This document shows, piece after piece, positions 1 to 14,400 of a stretch of 64,000 nt of DNA (position 1 is its first letter; the number at the start of each line of letters is the position of its first letter). A model generated the notes under the pieces. The model had not been told where the DNA came from, did no database searches, and saw only the letters and a program-made list of their open reading frames with translations. Where the stretch lies: assembly GCA_949128115.1 (NCBI GenBank), contig OX421964.1, forward strand, positions 35,952,177 to 36,016,176, given 5' to 3'. A program made the position numbers and the translations under genes. This DNA is from Anaspis maculata. Lineage: Eukaryota; Arthropoda; Insecta; Coleoptera; Scraptiidae.

Positions 1-272
1 CAAAGAGACATGTTAGTATCCTTGAACGTTTTGTGCAACGCATTTTTGTTTTATTTATCCACGGCGATCTAGGAGGCGGCGATCGAGTTTAAACAGATCT
101 TTGGTCCTTGTAAAACGCATAGAAGTAAGGTTCGAAAATTATGCTGCTCTCTTTAGTTGTCAAATAGTTGACGCTTGACATTTAACATGTTCAGTTCAAC
201 ATTCAGTTAACACATGATGGCTGAGACCTAGTTGAAGAAAGGTGCAACACGCGGATCATACCTAGAGACCTT

Positions 273-772
273 CAGTGAGTGCGTTTCTATCGCAGCTTTG
301 GATCCGATCGAGGCTTCAGTCAGGCGCGTTTTTATCGTCGCACATTCGATCCGCTTCACTCAATCCTATTTCACTATTTCAGAATTAGGTTAAATTGATG
401 AGAGACAACAACATGGTTTAAAACGCGTCAAACTGTGCCAAACCGAAAAAGATATTAATTTTGAATTTTCCTGGTGTATTTTATTCAAAATTACTGGAAG
501 GCATCCTTTGATTTCGTAAATATTACGCTTTGTTTACAAGTTGGTCGTCTGTCACTTCGATCCGATCCCGTTTATATCGGGTAAAATACGACCGGATACG
601 AGCCTCGATCCGCTCGACTCAAGTCAAGCCGCCAAAGCACCGGATCGACTTGAACTGCTCCATCCGATTGAAATCTCAAACCTGACCGTTTACATCGGCC
701 ATTTCAAGCGGATCGACTCGATCGGATAGAATTTCGATCGGATCCAAAGCTGCGATAGAAACGCAGTCAGTG
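273..772. repeat. MITE-like element with ~40 bp terminal inverted repeats
   Basis: The segment at about 273-312 (GTGCGTTTCTATCGCAGC, then TTTGGATCCGATCGA) recurs as reverse complement at about 730-772. The interior is crowded with short GATCCG / CGGATC motifs. No transposase is present. It is probably a non-autonomous DNA element or its remnant. Confidence 0.65.
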
Positions 773-878
773 AAAATATACAAAGAAGCGCCATGTCAAC
801 CTTTTGTCATAGGCCGGTCAATGCCACGCTACAAGCAACTTCTAAAGCCAACTTTGCAGCGGATCGTTTTCCAATATA

Positions 879-1714
879 CAGGGTGGTCCAGGATTATTAA
901 TAATAATAATAATAATAATCGACTTTATTTGATTTGTATGCAATACCCACAGTAAGAAAAGATCATAGAAGCTGGACCGAGGAATGGCGAATCTGAAAAT
1001 CTGATTTCGGATTAATCTGAAAAATTTCCAAGATCGATAGAGCATGATAAAATAATAAGAACAAACCTAAAACTATATACCAAAAATGCATATTGGCGAA
1101 AATACAGTCCGTCAAAGTTGGAGATAATAAACTGGAACTCTTGACAAAAAAAAATAGTTGGCAAATGTGTTTGGATGATAAGAAAATGCATTTTGAAAAC
1201 CTGTTATGGTTGTCCGTCGTGTTACCAAGTTACCGATTCAAAATAAAATATGATAAAAATAAAGAGTTACACAAGTACTCAGTATTTTTGAAATTTAAAA
1301 CCCAAATATCTCCGAAACCACTGATCTGACAAAAAGGTAACAATAAGTTTCTGCTTCTAAATTCAATAAGGATATCAAAAATCTCATTATTTTCCAACAA
1401 AATCCAGTGGTGTCGAAAATATGGGGGTGAAAATGGGCAGCGCCCAAAAATCTACGCCACGACTGGGCCTTTCATAGGGCATTTTCATGAGTGATCGACG
1501 GGAACCTATTCAAGGTTTATCTGCACAAAATTTTAGCAGAATCGGTGTGATGGTTCAGAAGTTATAAAAGAAAAACGGGTTTTTCACTTCAACTTTGACG
1601 GGCTATATCTTCGTTAATATGCATTTCTGATATATGGTTTTTTTGTTTGTTCTCATTGGTTTTCCGTGCTCTATTGGCCATTGAAATTTTTCAGAATAAT
1701 CCTGGACCACCCTG
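879..1714. mobile_element. TA-flanked MITE, TIR CAGGGTGGTCCAGGATTATT
   Basis: About 20 bp at 879-898 is repeated as reverse complement at 1695-1714, with TA dinucleotides immediately outside both ends (877-878, 1715-1716). The TA flank and CAGGGTG-type terminus fit non-autonomous IS630/Tc1/mariner-group elements of insects. The interior has only short ORFs and no transposase motif. A short AAT microsatellite follows the left TIR at about 897-920. Confidence 0.7.
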
Positions 1715-1716
1715 TA

Positions 1717-2727
1717 CATACCCAAATGGTCTAGGGATCACTCCGAAATTTTGTTTCGGTTAAATTGACAATTTCTCGAGAAAACATTGGCCGATTTTGA
1801 ATTTTTTTGTTGTGCTCGATAGAGTAATCTTTTCACTACAAGGTACCACCGTAGGTCACCCCATTGTTGACTTTATGTATGATATACAGTGTGACAATGG
1901 AAGGAGCGCAAAAATGACCTGACTCCAGCAAGGTCCCGTTTTGAGAAAACAAGTCGCAGATTTTCTAGGCAACATTTTTGGAAAGCGTACATCAATATCT
2001 AGAAACGGTTTTGTACTTTTGATAGTATTTTGTTTTTTCAAAGAGTTACTGATTTTTTTGTGATTTATGGACCGAGAATTAGACTGCCTAGAAACATTTA
2101 TGATAAGAAAAAATTGGTTAATATAGCAATCGTAATGCAACGGAATTTTGTCAATGGTTCATTTTGAACCACCCTGGGCTATTTAACATGTAATGCAATG
2201 TCGCAGCATGCTTGATTTGTCACAGCCCCAAAAGAGGTACAGGTCTTTACCACTTCTGAGGGTCGATGGCGTCAAATTGTTTCATGATACATTCGACAGA
2301 GCTATTGTATACGTTCCTGTCCAATTTCAACGGTTAGCAAGACCGCCGGCAGAGTCTGCACAAAAAAATCCTAAAATCACAAGAGAAATCAATAACTCTT
2401 TGAAAAAACAAGATACGATCAAAAGTCCAAAATCGTTTCGGAATCTTGGTGTACGCTTTTCGAAAATGTCACTTGGAAAATTCTGCGACTTGTTTTCCCA
2501 AAACGGGACCTTGCTGAAGTCAGGTCATTTTTGCGCTCCTTTCATTGTCACCCTGAATATCGTACAGAGGGTCAACAATCGGGTGATCTAAGGTGTTACC
2601 TTGTAGTCAAAGGACTACTTCATCGACCACCACAAAAATTTCCCAAATCGGTTAATGTTTTTCCGAGAAATTGTCATTTTAATCGAGACAAAATTTCGGG
2701 GTGATCCCTAGACCATTTGGGTGTGTA
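1717..2727. repeat. Foldback element with ~360 bp inverted arms
   Basis: The left arm (about 1717-2080) and right arm (about 2360-2727) are imperfect reverse complements. They share the terminal ACCCAAATGGTCTAGGGATC and the inner GGAGCGCAAAAATGACCTGA. The spacer is about 280 bp. Related short ORFs appear in both arms only because the arms are copies. It directly abuts the preceding MITE. Confidence 0.75.
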
Positions 2728-5259
2728 ATAAATACGTAGTAAAGTACTGGAAGGACTTTGTTGTGGTGTTAGTTTACCCTTCATTTTTGAAACTTGTAAA
2801 TACGTATTAATTTCACATTTGAGCGGAATCGAATGGAAAGAGCTTTAGTTGGAAACTGAGGCGGTTTCAACTTTGGGGATGGCAAGGTGAGGAGGCTGGC
2901 ATACGAAATAAATTCTTTATTTATGTTACGTACCAGGTATTACCATGGGAAAGAAACAAGGTAATGGAATGATGGAAAAGACTAAATATTATTTCAAATT
3001 GTTCAGAAGCTGCCTAGTTTATGTTGGCGGTAAATTGTAGGATTGCAGAAGACCCTTCAGATTTGCTTCGGGGATGACAACTATGTATCTATTAGTGAAA
3101 TAATAAGAAAGCTAGAGCGCTTCATACTGAAGAAGTTTCAAGATTGATGGTATTTCAAGTTAGCAAGGGGGTGGCTGTCAAAATTTAGTACAGCCTAGAC
3201 CTGGTTTTGGGGTGGCAGGTATGTAGCGAAAGAATCAGAACGCTAGAACGGCAGGACCGCAATTCTGTACTTGCCCATCGACACTCTTGCCGGTGTCGGT
3301 ATTCAAACAGGAACGACGTTGATTGATTCACTAGCTACCGATTCGATAAGAATCGGTAAAAAAGTACAGAATCAGATTGGGAAAACAGTTGCAATAACGA
3401 ACAGACGGACGAACGAAATGGACGCATTAGTGATTTTTACCAATGTGTAAAATGCCGTAAAAACTATAATATACACGATCATGTTAGTTAAATATTAATT
3501 CGCAGTTGAAGTGTCAATTTAATGGTCGATATATTGCAACAGAGTTGCTGGCCCTTCTCTGCGCTTCCATATCCCCGAGCGAATTTGATTCTAGCTCAAA
3601 ATTACCGGACATCGTGAAGTATGGCTGACGTTTCCGAGCGTAATCGACGTGTGTCTCATCCAAGAAATGATAAAGGAAAGCCCCTGTGACATCCACTTTG
3701 TAATTCCAAAGGCCTTGGGGATGATATTGGCAGCTGTAATATTTTAAACGCCGCCCCTACGGCGCTCCTACCCCGGAAAGGAACCCTCTCTCGGAAATTT
3801 CACATCAAGCGGAAATAAACAGCACATATTTAGAAAATATTTTATATCCGCATTAGAACGCATTCAATTGCCGAATACTAATCAAAAGCACGCCTTGGTA
3901 GTAATGAATTATTTGTTCTGCCATGAAATTGAGATTCAACACTCAGGTGTGTAATTTTTTAAAGACGCAGCGGGAGCTCTTTAGCGGTTCAATTTGGATG
4001 CATACAAGAGGTTTTTGTTCCAGACAAACGCTTCACTTTGTTTTCAATTATCATTGAATAATGAGGCGCGCAAAAGTACTTGTAAATTCCATAAACACGA
4101 ATCAATCAAATTAGAATGACCTGCAGCCGCAGAGCCGTGACCGAGAGCTTGTTTTTGTCCACGGTGCAATGTGACTGACTACTTCAGTGCACAAGCGTCT
4201 GGAATGCTTGTCAACGTGCAAATCAATTATGACGTCACTTATTTTGGTTTGCTAAATCAATGTATTCCGGGCTCTGAAAATATCTCCAGTTATTTGTTCG
4301 TCTGTGTCTATTCAAAAATTTTAAATAATATAATTTCGGAAGGCTCCTGTCCGGTTTCAGGGTAGAAGCGGCACGTGCTGGAGGAACCTGCTTCATGCTA
4401 AAAGATGCAGTTGTCATGGTAACTTGACGAAGAAAATAAGTTATTCTGCTCTTATTGCGCCCGGTCAATAATTACCGATGTTTATTGTGTAACAAATACA
4501 CGAATTATAAGTATTAAACACCGGCGCGGACTGGAAAAACTGGTCCTGATTCCGTGCGTGATAGCGCTCATTTACCATTCAAAAACTGGTAATGGACCTC
4601 CTTAAGATGCAGTAAATGAGATGGGCATAATGGAGAACGGACGGCCGCGAGAGAGTCTGGTGCGCGGCTTGTCCTCAAACTCACCCAGACGCAGAGTTTA
4701 TTGACTATTTGTTTATCGTCATCCACCGATGCATATGTATTTGTTTACTAGAAAAAAAAAGAGAGAACCAAAGCACGGCGCGGAAGGCAAAGAGGGAGAT
4801 CTTGAGCAGCGCAAAATTGCACTCATTATTCATCGCGAAATACTACACACGCAACAAACTGTTCATTTACATGTCGTACATCCACTCTTACGCTACGTAT
4901 GCATTTATTATTCAAATTTCATTCATGAAAGCACCAGTTATCCATGATTAGCGAGACGCCTCTTCGAAGCGCCGCGTGCGTGAACCCCACACGCTGCTCT
5001 TTTTTTTTTCGATGCATGCCGCTTGTCGAGTGATCACTAGAGCCAGGCAACGCTACACGGTGTACGCGCTTGGATAGGTGACCGACGTTGTCTCGGTCAG
5101 ATCAGATTACGCCCCTCAGAAACCGAATGACTATTGCTTACCAGCAGTTGTATCAGTAGAAGCTACTTTTATTAGCGATTAGCGGATGTTAATCTGGAGC
5201 GTTCTACGACACCGCTCTGTTTCCCGCCACGCATACCTAATGTTCGTTAACTGTTCCAG

Positions 5260-5469
5260 AATTCTTCGTCTCTGCCATGGGCAACGGACCGACCAGAACG
5301 CGAAAACGCGATAACAACACCACCCCCAGCAAAAAGGGCAAGGAGTTCGGATGATCGAGGGACGTACACTCCGGAACGAACGCGAAGTCCCTCGAGGGGC
5401 AACGGTGATATGCAGGAATCGCTTCTAGGACAAGCTCTCGAAGGAGGACCCACGATACTCACCAAGGAA
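5260..5469 (+). CDS. ab: abrupt exon: linker with ESLLGQALE block
   Basis: Seventy codons, open throughout, between acceptor ...GTTCCAG and donor GTGCGT. It encodes a proline-rich then basic stretch (TPPPAKRARSSDD, TPERTRSPSRG) followed by MQESLLGQALE. The same order occurs in the linker between BTB domain and fingers of Drosophila Abrupt. It enters in phase 0, judged from the reading frame alone because the preceding exon is outside the window, and leaves in phase 0. The following intron is only 59 bp. Confidence 0.88.
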
Positions 5470-8400
5470 GTGCGTATTAAAGCCTGTTTTTTTGAATTGC
5501 ATCAGGTGAATCGTAGAAATTATTGCAGAAGGGCAACTCCGATTCGTCCCTCCAAGCTCAATCTACTGGCGAAGACAGCAACAGTAGCGACACAGCGATG
5601 AGCGACCACGGTGACCCTGTAACCCCCAAGACTGAACAATCCGACTACCCCATGTTAGACGATCACCATCCTTACAATACCAACGGCGGACTAATGGATC
5701 AGCGGACTCCTTCATTTCCTGGTGCACTCCTAGGTCTGCAAGGTGAGAGAACTCTTCCCTACTCTGTCTCTGAGTCTGTAATCAGAAGCATGTAAACACT
5801 GCCATGGAGTGATTGATCATAATGACAACGCCGGAAAAATGATTAGTAATGGTCCATAGCCCCGAGGCTCAACCATTTGAATGGGTTACGTAATTTTGCC
5901 GCGGTCAAGAAAAAAGTTCATTCAAACTAAATTGGGCGCGCGCAGGGAAGAAGGTGCTTGTGGGACGAACTAGTTTTTCAACGACATCTCAATTTCAACC
6001 CAAAGAAAAAAATTTGAATACCGAAAGGTCAATCACATTGTCTAAATTATGCGCGCGGATGTGTCCGTAATGGATATTGTCTGTAATATTCCTAAAGCAT
6101 TAGAAATCGCTGAGGGCATACGTTTGGAACAACCGTTATGCTGAACCATGTACCTTTAAAAGCTGATGCGCAATAAATTCTCCGATAATCACGCTACTTA
6201 CGGATTAAATTCATAAAAATGCTATTTTAAATTGTTAATTCTTGTGTAGAGTCTATTGCCTGACCCCGAATGACCTGAGTTTTCCATTTTCTAGGACTGG
6301 GAGGACTGCTGCCTGGCCCCTCCGGCATGCACAACAACACAGACAGTTTTGGTAAGCGCCCCAGCCCATTTTTTTCCCTCCCCACACACGACTCCCCACA
6401 CTTGCTCTATCTACAACATTAAAGTCAAACATTGTAAATTTTACGCGCGACCATCGGGCCGGCGTCTCAAACTTTCCCCCGTGATATATACAACAATAAT
6501 AATCCGGAACATCTGGACCTTCGATATTAAATATTTGAACATGTCAGACATTCTGACATGGCCGGGGACTCCCTGGCAATATGTCAGTTGTGGTAGTGAC
6601 CAGTGAGGGATGGAACTAATGAAAAACGAAAGGCGATGCTCTGACCCCGCGCGCGCAAACTTTGGACTCGGACGGGAAAAATTGGATTACCCTCTCGATT
6701 ATCTGCGTTGAATAATGGAGTTCTGCATCGATGGACAATATGATATTTTTTTCTGCGGAGGTGGACTGCGGGACTATGCCCCGACCTTTTTTAATTAGTC
6801 GAATTTACACTCAAAAAGGCTCTTCCGTTGGAACGGTTCGAGGATTAAAAGAAAATACGCTCCGATAAGCAGCTTAACGCACGACGGTTATCCATTTTCC
6901 GGGGACACACCGCGAAAAACCTCTCGTCCTTCTCCTTCCACTTTAAAAGAGTTTCCTCGTATTGTTTGCCTCGTGTACCCTTGGTTCGGTGTGCGAATTT
7001 ACGAACGATCGATTCTTCTGTGCGTGGCCTTTCGCCAATTCTTTGCTACTTCTTACCTATCTACACACGCTAAATTTCAAAGTCTTCATGGCAAGTTTAT
7101 TTGATGGTTATGAACGGTTGAGCTAACTTCGCACGGCTCTTCCGCGTCGAGCCCTAAATAGAAAGATGATTTTGATAAAGGGGCACTCAAGTTGCCAGGG
7201 TTACTTACAAAATTACACCGGGAGACGCTCAACTACCGTCCCTAATTGAATTACTGATAGTTCCGCTTACTGAGTACATCAGGTACCTACCTTATAGCGC
7301 AGTGCATCCGGTATAATGCCATTACCCATCATACAGTCAAAGGCTTCGGAGTTCGGACTGTTTGCAAATTCGATTAGCCAGTGACCGGCCGGAAATAATT
7401 GATGTGTCTCTGGTGGAGCGAGAGAAAGGGCCGCACGGGTATAATAAAATTGGATGTTATTAAAAATGCACTTTGAAGGCGGCCAGGAGCGCCTTGTCCC
7501 TTATTGCCCTTCGAAATTAACATCATTGTCGCAAGAAAATGGGACGACGGTCAAGTGCACGAATTCCGAGAGGGAAATACAATACATCAGGGGGTGCCTC
7601 TCGGGGATTGTCGTTCAATACATAAAAGGGGACGATTTCGGGACAAAAGAGTTTAATGAGCTGATTGGATCAGTGTCCGATTTTATTTCTCCATCCCGCT
7701 AGCAGAATTTCGCGTCCCAACTCTCAAATCCGTTTCTAAAACGTGAGAAATACAGCAATTATTTTAAGTCGCTTTTTATTGGCTATAAAGTCACAACGTA
7801 CGAGTGTAATATGGAAATTTTATTGCTAGACCAAAAATACATAGAATTATGCAGCAAATCCATACTTATTGTACTTTGCGACTATGTGTGAGGCTCTAGT
7901 ATGAAGAAATTTCAAGAATAAATAAGCTGATATGAAAAAAAGGAGAAGTTCAAAAGTGCTGGTGATGGTTCTTTGCGGCCGCACTTCCTGGAGTCCGCAC
8001 GTCCTGGGCAAAAGGGGAGCACAGAGAAGAGACACACGGACGACGACGGACCGTATAAATCAATAGACCAATGCAAGGGGGGGAATCGGGAGTAAGAGGC
8101 AGGGGGGAGACAGGGATGGATGGAGAACCGAGAACGGCACACCACGGCAATCTCGATGTTTGACTGTGTGCTTGCTCCTCTCTTGCTATCTACCAACTCC
8201 CATCGACCTTCTGCCCCTCTTGAGCTGTTCGATCAATTGCAGAAGCAGCTCGTTAAGATTGTTTACGCGCTACAGACATCCCGACGAAAATGAAATTACT
8301 TGCATCGATGTACACCGGGAATATAACTCCTGTGCCGAGTTTATGGATCTCTCTCCTCTTACGCTCGGGGATGATGAGGACCGGCTTGATGAAACTCAGA

Positions 8401-11400
8401 GGAGACGGAGGAAAGGGAGAAGCGAGAAGGAGGTTGAGGAAAAGCGAACGATGATAATTCAGTTTCGGGATTTATACGCGTGACTTCGATTTTTTTATTG
8501 TCGCGCCTTTATATTTTGCACATTAAATTCTGCCGTGTGCTTTCTATCCATTGAATTCTGAATCGGCGAAGAAATTCGCAGCAGAAGAGCATGTGATGGT
8601 AGGAAACCAATGCACAGCTGCTGGAACTAGCGTGGCTTGATTCGATTTCACCTAAGGCTAATAGGAGGGGGAGAGATCTAATTAGGTATTTCTTTTTAGC
8701 AGTTTTTTTTTAGGAGTTTCAAACTTTAAGACGTTCGTTGGATAAGCAATGAATGATTCGCTTACGGGGATACCGGATGTATTTATTACAATTAGAACTT
8801 ATCCCACGTGATTTAAGTGTCTGTAATTTTATTGTGTGTTTCAAATTTCCTAGGAATCGCGTTTCGTACAATACCAACGCCCCTTGTGGGTGACCTTTCT
8901 AATAGGCGAAAGAAATTCGGGCTTGGTTGTAATATCGTTTCATTATATTACATTATCCCCTTCCTTGACATGCAATGGCGGCAGTAGCAGCGAGCATTAC
9001 TCCTTCTACCGTCGTGGAGAAATAAAAAAGAACTTCCTTTTCCAAGGGGTCCCGGTGTATGTGTCCTTTTCCCACTGCCCGTAATAAAATTAATGCCCAA
9101 GAAAGACGTAATCTGTCGACGTAAAAGTAAAATACGGGTAGGCCGCGAGTGTAATTTCTTAAAATATACTAAAGCAATGGAGACTTTATCGAACATAAAG
9201 CAATAAATGTGCGTTATAGCGTCCGAGCACGAACAGTCGATAACGAGAGTCGGCTGTATTGCCGGCCGACTGATACAGTCCCTTGAAAAAAGGACGAAAG
9301 GTCCTTGCACATACTCTTTTTTATTTTTCCCTCTCGCTCTAGCCACTTTTGCCACCCTTTATTCTCGAAGCTAGAAGCTCTCTCGCACACATACACGCAC
9401 ACATGCGAAGTGATAAACAGCTTTTCTGTATTTCTGAGCCTTCTCGGGATTTTCTCACACCTACTGCCTCTGCTCTATACAGAAAATATCCGCTGAAATG
9501 TGTTCATTTCCTTTTATGTCGGAGAAATCGAAATGTTTTCATAAATGTGTTATTCAGCAATGCATCTCAATCCTAGATATCAGCGCACACATAAAAATAA
9601 GGTGCTTGTGCTGCTTTTCTATTGAGTTGTTCCCGAAGAAATTCGGAGCAGTATATGAGGGTATGGGCCTGGTGCGGTCGCATATTTTATGGATTTGTAT
9701 CGGCATCGCAGCGATTAGATTATCTCGGGAAATGTAGTCGTGCATCGGAATTTCGAGAGTTTTTCGAGAAAAGCGCGCCTCGACTACTACCGGGAGACAT
9801 GAAAACAATTTTTATTGGGGCCATTAAGTTTTATGCCGGGCCATTTCTTTTTAATTACTTATTATGATTCAGCGAACAAGATTTCAAATCGATTGTTTTG
9901 TGATCTTGCCGATCACAATCGCTTCTGCTAGATCGGGTAAGATCTGAGACAACGCAGACCGATTCATCCACACCATCTATACTAAAAGTAACCTAACCTG
10001 ACTGGAAGCAAAATCTCGACCTGGTTTTTTTTGCCTTTTTTTGTTAGGGAGATTGATTTCTACATAACCAAGGCTCCTGCTGTAGCCCTGAGTAGTTGAG
10101 AAGACTCTGTACAATCTGGAGCACTTACGAATCGATTCATGTGGAGTTCTTTTCTCAACCCCTTCTGTTGATAGCGACTTTTCTGTTAAGTCTTAACCTG
10201 ACTGTTCAAAAAATATCTTGATCTGAGCTAACTGCATGCATCAAAAGTATCTACACCTTTTCCAGTTGTAGTTCAGAAAATATCAATTGTATTTCAGATA
10301 TCGTCAATTGAATTTCAGAATTTATCAAGTGTAGTTCAGAAAGCGTCAATTGTATTTCGGATTAGTCACTTGTAGTTCAGAAGGCGTCAATTGTATTTCA
10401 GATTTATCAAATGTAGTTCAGAAAACTTGAATTGTACATCAGATTATGTCAATTGTATTTCAGAAAGCGTCAATTGAAGTTCAGAAGGCGACAATTGTAG
10501 TTCAGAAGACATCAGTTGCATCTCTGATTAGTAAAATGTAGTTCAGAAAGTATCAATTTTATTCGGACTCCTGCAAATTGGGGCACTTTTGCACAGCCAC
10601 AGCTTCGAACTCTTGATCTTCTTGTATGATGAACTGCAGATATTCGACACATCTTCTGTGTAACAGATGCCTGCGGGGGTGTTAATCGCACGACCGGCTT
10701 TCGCAGCACTGAAGAACGACAAATGCTACAATTATCTTGGAGCTGCATTGATTGATAAATTATACATATAAATTATTTTCTGAACTACAAATGACATGTT
10801 CTGAAATACAAATCACGCTTTCTGATATACAAATGATGCTTTCTCAAATTCAATTTATTAATCTGAAATACAATTGACTGTTTCTGAAATACATTTGACT
10901 AATCTGAAATAAAATTGATACTTTCTGAACTACATTTTACTAATCTGAAATGCAATTGACGTCTTCTGAACTACAATTGACGATATCTGAAATACAACTG
11001 ATACTTTCTGAACTACAACTGGAAAAGGTGTAGACTTAGCCTGGCTCTCATAAAAATATGATTTATATGCCATAATGAGTATATTCAGTATGCGAGCAAT
11101 CATAGGTACCTATGTACATTGTGTACATTATTCTAATTGATACGTCACTGATGGTCACTTCTTCCGAGACAATTTATCACGTCACACGAATATCATGCAA
11201 CATGGCGAAACACTAAATTACAAATTTTAATATCTTCAGCTACTGTTGCAAGAGCAAGGCATAAATATCACGTGCTCGACGTAACTCACAGGAGCCCCGT
11301 AGGGGGCGACATATCGAGGAACTATGCCATCAACTACAACAGTAACATCGGAATAATAAAAAAGTGCTTCTCTTCATGAAAAGGAATAGTTACGCTTTGT

Positions 11401-14400
11401 TATAGAAATGAAATTGGGCGTAAATTCTCTATACGCGCCCGAACCAAACAATAACGCTTTCAATTCGGGCCAATTACCAGATGCCCATTATTTTAATCAC
11501 TCTAAATTAGACGAGGATGTACTTGGCAATTGAACTCTGTACGCATAGGAGACACTTCTTCGATTTCTTCGCCGCCACCGCCCTTAAAATAATTACCAGT
11601 CTTCTCCACACAAAACAAGATCGGTCGTTTCACCACTGCTTTACATTTCGTGGGGGCCATAAAAAGTGCGCCGAAGAGCTGCTGCTCAGCAGATACCCAG
11701 TTATTAAAAAGGATTTATGGCTAATAAACGGGAGGAATGGAAAAAAGGAAACGCGCGGACTTTGTGTGTGTGTGGTGTGCAAGGAATAACGGCCAATTTG
11801 GTAATTGGGGGGGTGCAATTTATAAGGGTTGGAGTAGACACGCGAAAAACAATGTTTTTTGATGATGTTTATGATACTAATGTGCCGCCTCTGTTGTTAC
11901 AGGGGCGGCGCAGGCGACACTGGATAAGCCCAAGTGCCAGCACTGCGGCAGGCTGTATTCCAACGTCAGTAATTTGAAACAGCACATCATCAATGTGCAT
12001 GTTCACCATTCGCAGGAGAGCTGGAGGGTTTGCGACATGTGCGGGAAAAAGTGCAAGACGAATCATTATTTGATCAACCATCAGCTTCAGGCCCACGGGA
12101 TCAGGCAGAGGCAGCAATTCAGCAACGACCACTTCCACTATTGAAATCTTGGAACGGTGCGTTCTGTGTTCGCTTTGGTTAATGGAATCGGTCGGATAGT
12201 TCAAAAAGAGAATGGGCTTTAATTTTAATCATAAAGTATCGTGTGATGTAATGAACTGGCCTGGTCTGATGCAGGGGTACACTTTTCGTTTGGGCAAGTG
12301 CACATGCGTGAGAGCGCCAAATTAAAAAATCCACACCTGTCAATTTGAATGGCAACTGTGCATATTTTGTCTAGCCCTTGACTAGCTGCTGATCCCTGGT
12401 TGTCGCTGTCATCAGTGCCAATTACTCATTGCGCGTTGACCATTCTTCACAAAGATCTCTTGTTCGTTTCGAGCGCTGTTGCCATTTTAGTTGTTCATGC
12501 ACTCCCACAAATGATCACTGAACGTAATTCCAATGAAACTCTTTTTTTTTTCAATTTCAATTAAACATTTCCGTTGGGTAACACAATTGTATCTAACATT
12601 TAACTAAATTATTTGTGGAATTTTGGTTCAGTAAAATATTTGCTTGTGCTAACTTTCAATATCGGTGTACGAAATTATGAAATTCGCACCACACATGCGC
12701 ACTCCAAAAAAAAACCAAACGAAACGACCTATTTATTTGATTACACGAATGTTGAGGTACGCCATTGGGAACCGGTTACGTAAGGTCATTTTGACTCGGG
12801 AAATGCGTTAGGAGCCTTCCAGCTAGCAGGGACCTGATCAGAACTGTCATGAGAACCAACCTGGATCGGAAGCGCATCAATTTTGGGACCCGAAATGGAA
12901 CTATCTATAAAAAATTTTGAGGTGAAACTGGAACGCGAAGTGTTGAGAGACAATAAATTTTTTTTTCGCGATTTTGAGTATCAATTTCAAGCTGTTTATT
13001 TCCTGTATCTTCCGAAATCGTACCTGAGTGGCTTTGAATGTCGTGTTGTGATCACCAATATGAAATTCACAAAAAAATCCGGGATCGTCTCCAATGCATT
13101 TCCCGTTCAAAAGTGCCTATTTTTTTTTGCGGTCATTTTGAAGAATGTTCCGCCGTGACAGGCGAGATATAGTGCCGTAAAATAAAGGATCAGGACTATG
13201 TAACACATGCGTAAAAGGGCCTTGCTATAATATCAAAATCGGGCTTATTATCACATGTACTGCTTCTACTGAATCGTTTCGTCACCCTTATATCCAGAAT
13301 TATTGATTGAATAATCAATTTGTGTTATTCTCACCGCGAAGCTCGACCTAATCGGCGATGCACTGTAGAATTTTTTGATGCCCTTGAACTGGTTCTTAAT
13401 TGGATCGTATTTGTTTGAGAGGGCCAAATCCATTTGGTATAGAATAGGAAACCTTATCACGCGGTCGTACAACAGTCATATGCGTTACTCTTTTAATACA
13501 ACCTGACCCTGTTTTTGTAATGTTATATGCCACCATTAAGACAACTAAAAGTGCAGCGAGAATTTGGCATTCCAGATGCCAGCACCAGTGGTTGGCCGGG
13601 AAGAGCCGTAGCACCTGAGCAAGCGGCCGATGGTCTAGGAACTCCGTTAGCCCTCAAGTACGAGTGTCCATTATGCGATCTGATTCTGCCATCGATCAGC
13701 TCGGCCAGATCGCATATTGACGAACATTATCCGAGAGACAGTCCTGTATGCCCCGTGACCGAATGTGGAAAACGGTTCTCTCACCCCAATTCAGTGCGAA
13801 ATCACATGCGAACTAAGCATTCTGAACAGTGGGATATAATGAAACAGATCAAGTGGAGTCTTTAGAACGCTTAAACCAAGTGGCGAGTCGCGTGTATCGA
13901 AAGAGACAAACGACACAAAGAACAATGTTTGATTTTGACCATGTGAAATGTATAAGTTTTTATGCTGTTATAAAAACCGCTAGTGTAGTATTATACCACC
14001 AAAAATTAGTCGCTAATGTAGTAAGGCGTTTGCATAGTAAAGTTTTTTGTTTCATAAACTAGTGTCTTTTGATTTCAAATTACTGAGCTTGTGAAGTTGT
14101 TCAGAATTTTCCAAAACTAGATTTTTGTGATTACAGTTTCAAGGCGTTCGTTGGACATGATGCGGGTTAGAGCAACGGATCCGAGGCCATGTCCAAAGTG
14201 CGGGAAAATTTACAGATCGGCGCATACGTTGAGGACGCACTTGGAAGACAAACACACGATATGTCCAGGTTATAGGTGTGTGCTGTGCGGAACGGTAGCG
14301 AAATCGAGAAATTCGTTGCACTCGCACATGTCGAGGCAACATCGAGGCATCAGCACGAAAGACCTTCCCGTCCTACCAATGCCAGCACCGTTTGATCCAG

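Larger units (their letters stand above)
1..5259. other. Upstream non-coding region of abrupt (intron or 5' flank)
   Basis: No exon can be supported here. The first recognisable abrupt coding exon starts at 5260 behind a splice acceptor, so at least the part adjoining it is intron. No BTB-domain coding sequence is visible in any frame, so the BTB exon must lie further upstream. The left 2.7 kb is occupied by three inverted-repeat elements listed separately; 2728-5259 shows no gene or repeat that I recognise. ORFs here are short and lack family resemblance. Confidence 0.6.

Noticed and set aside
2193..2591. 132-codon open frame on +, with a 94-codon relative on minus at 1856-2140
   Set aside because: Both lie in the arms of a foldback repeat; their similarity comes from arm duplication, with no known protein family.
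9349..9867. Cluster of overlapping 60-84 codon frames
   Set aside because: Frames on both strands of an abrupt intron without splice logic, codon bias or recognisable domains.
10262..11020. CRISPR-like regularly spaced repeats
   Set aside because: Units are contiguous 20-bp tandem copies without spacers, on opposing strands, in an insect intron.
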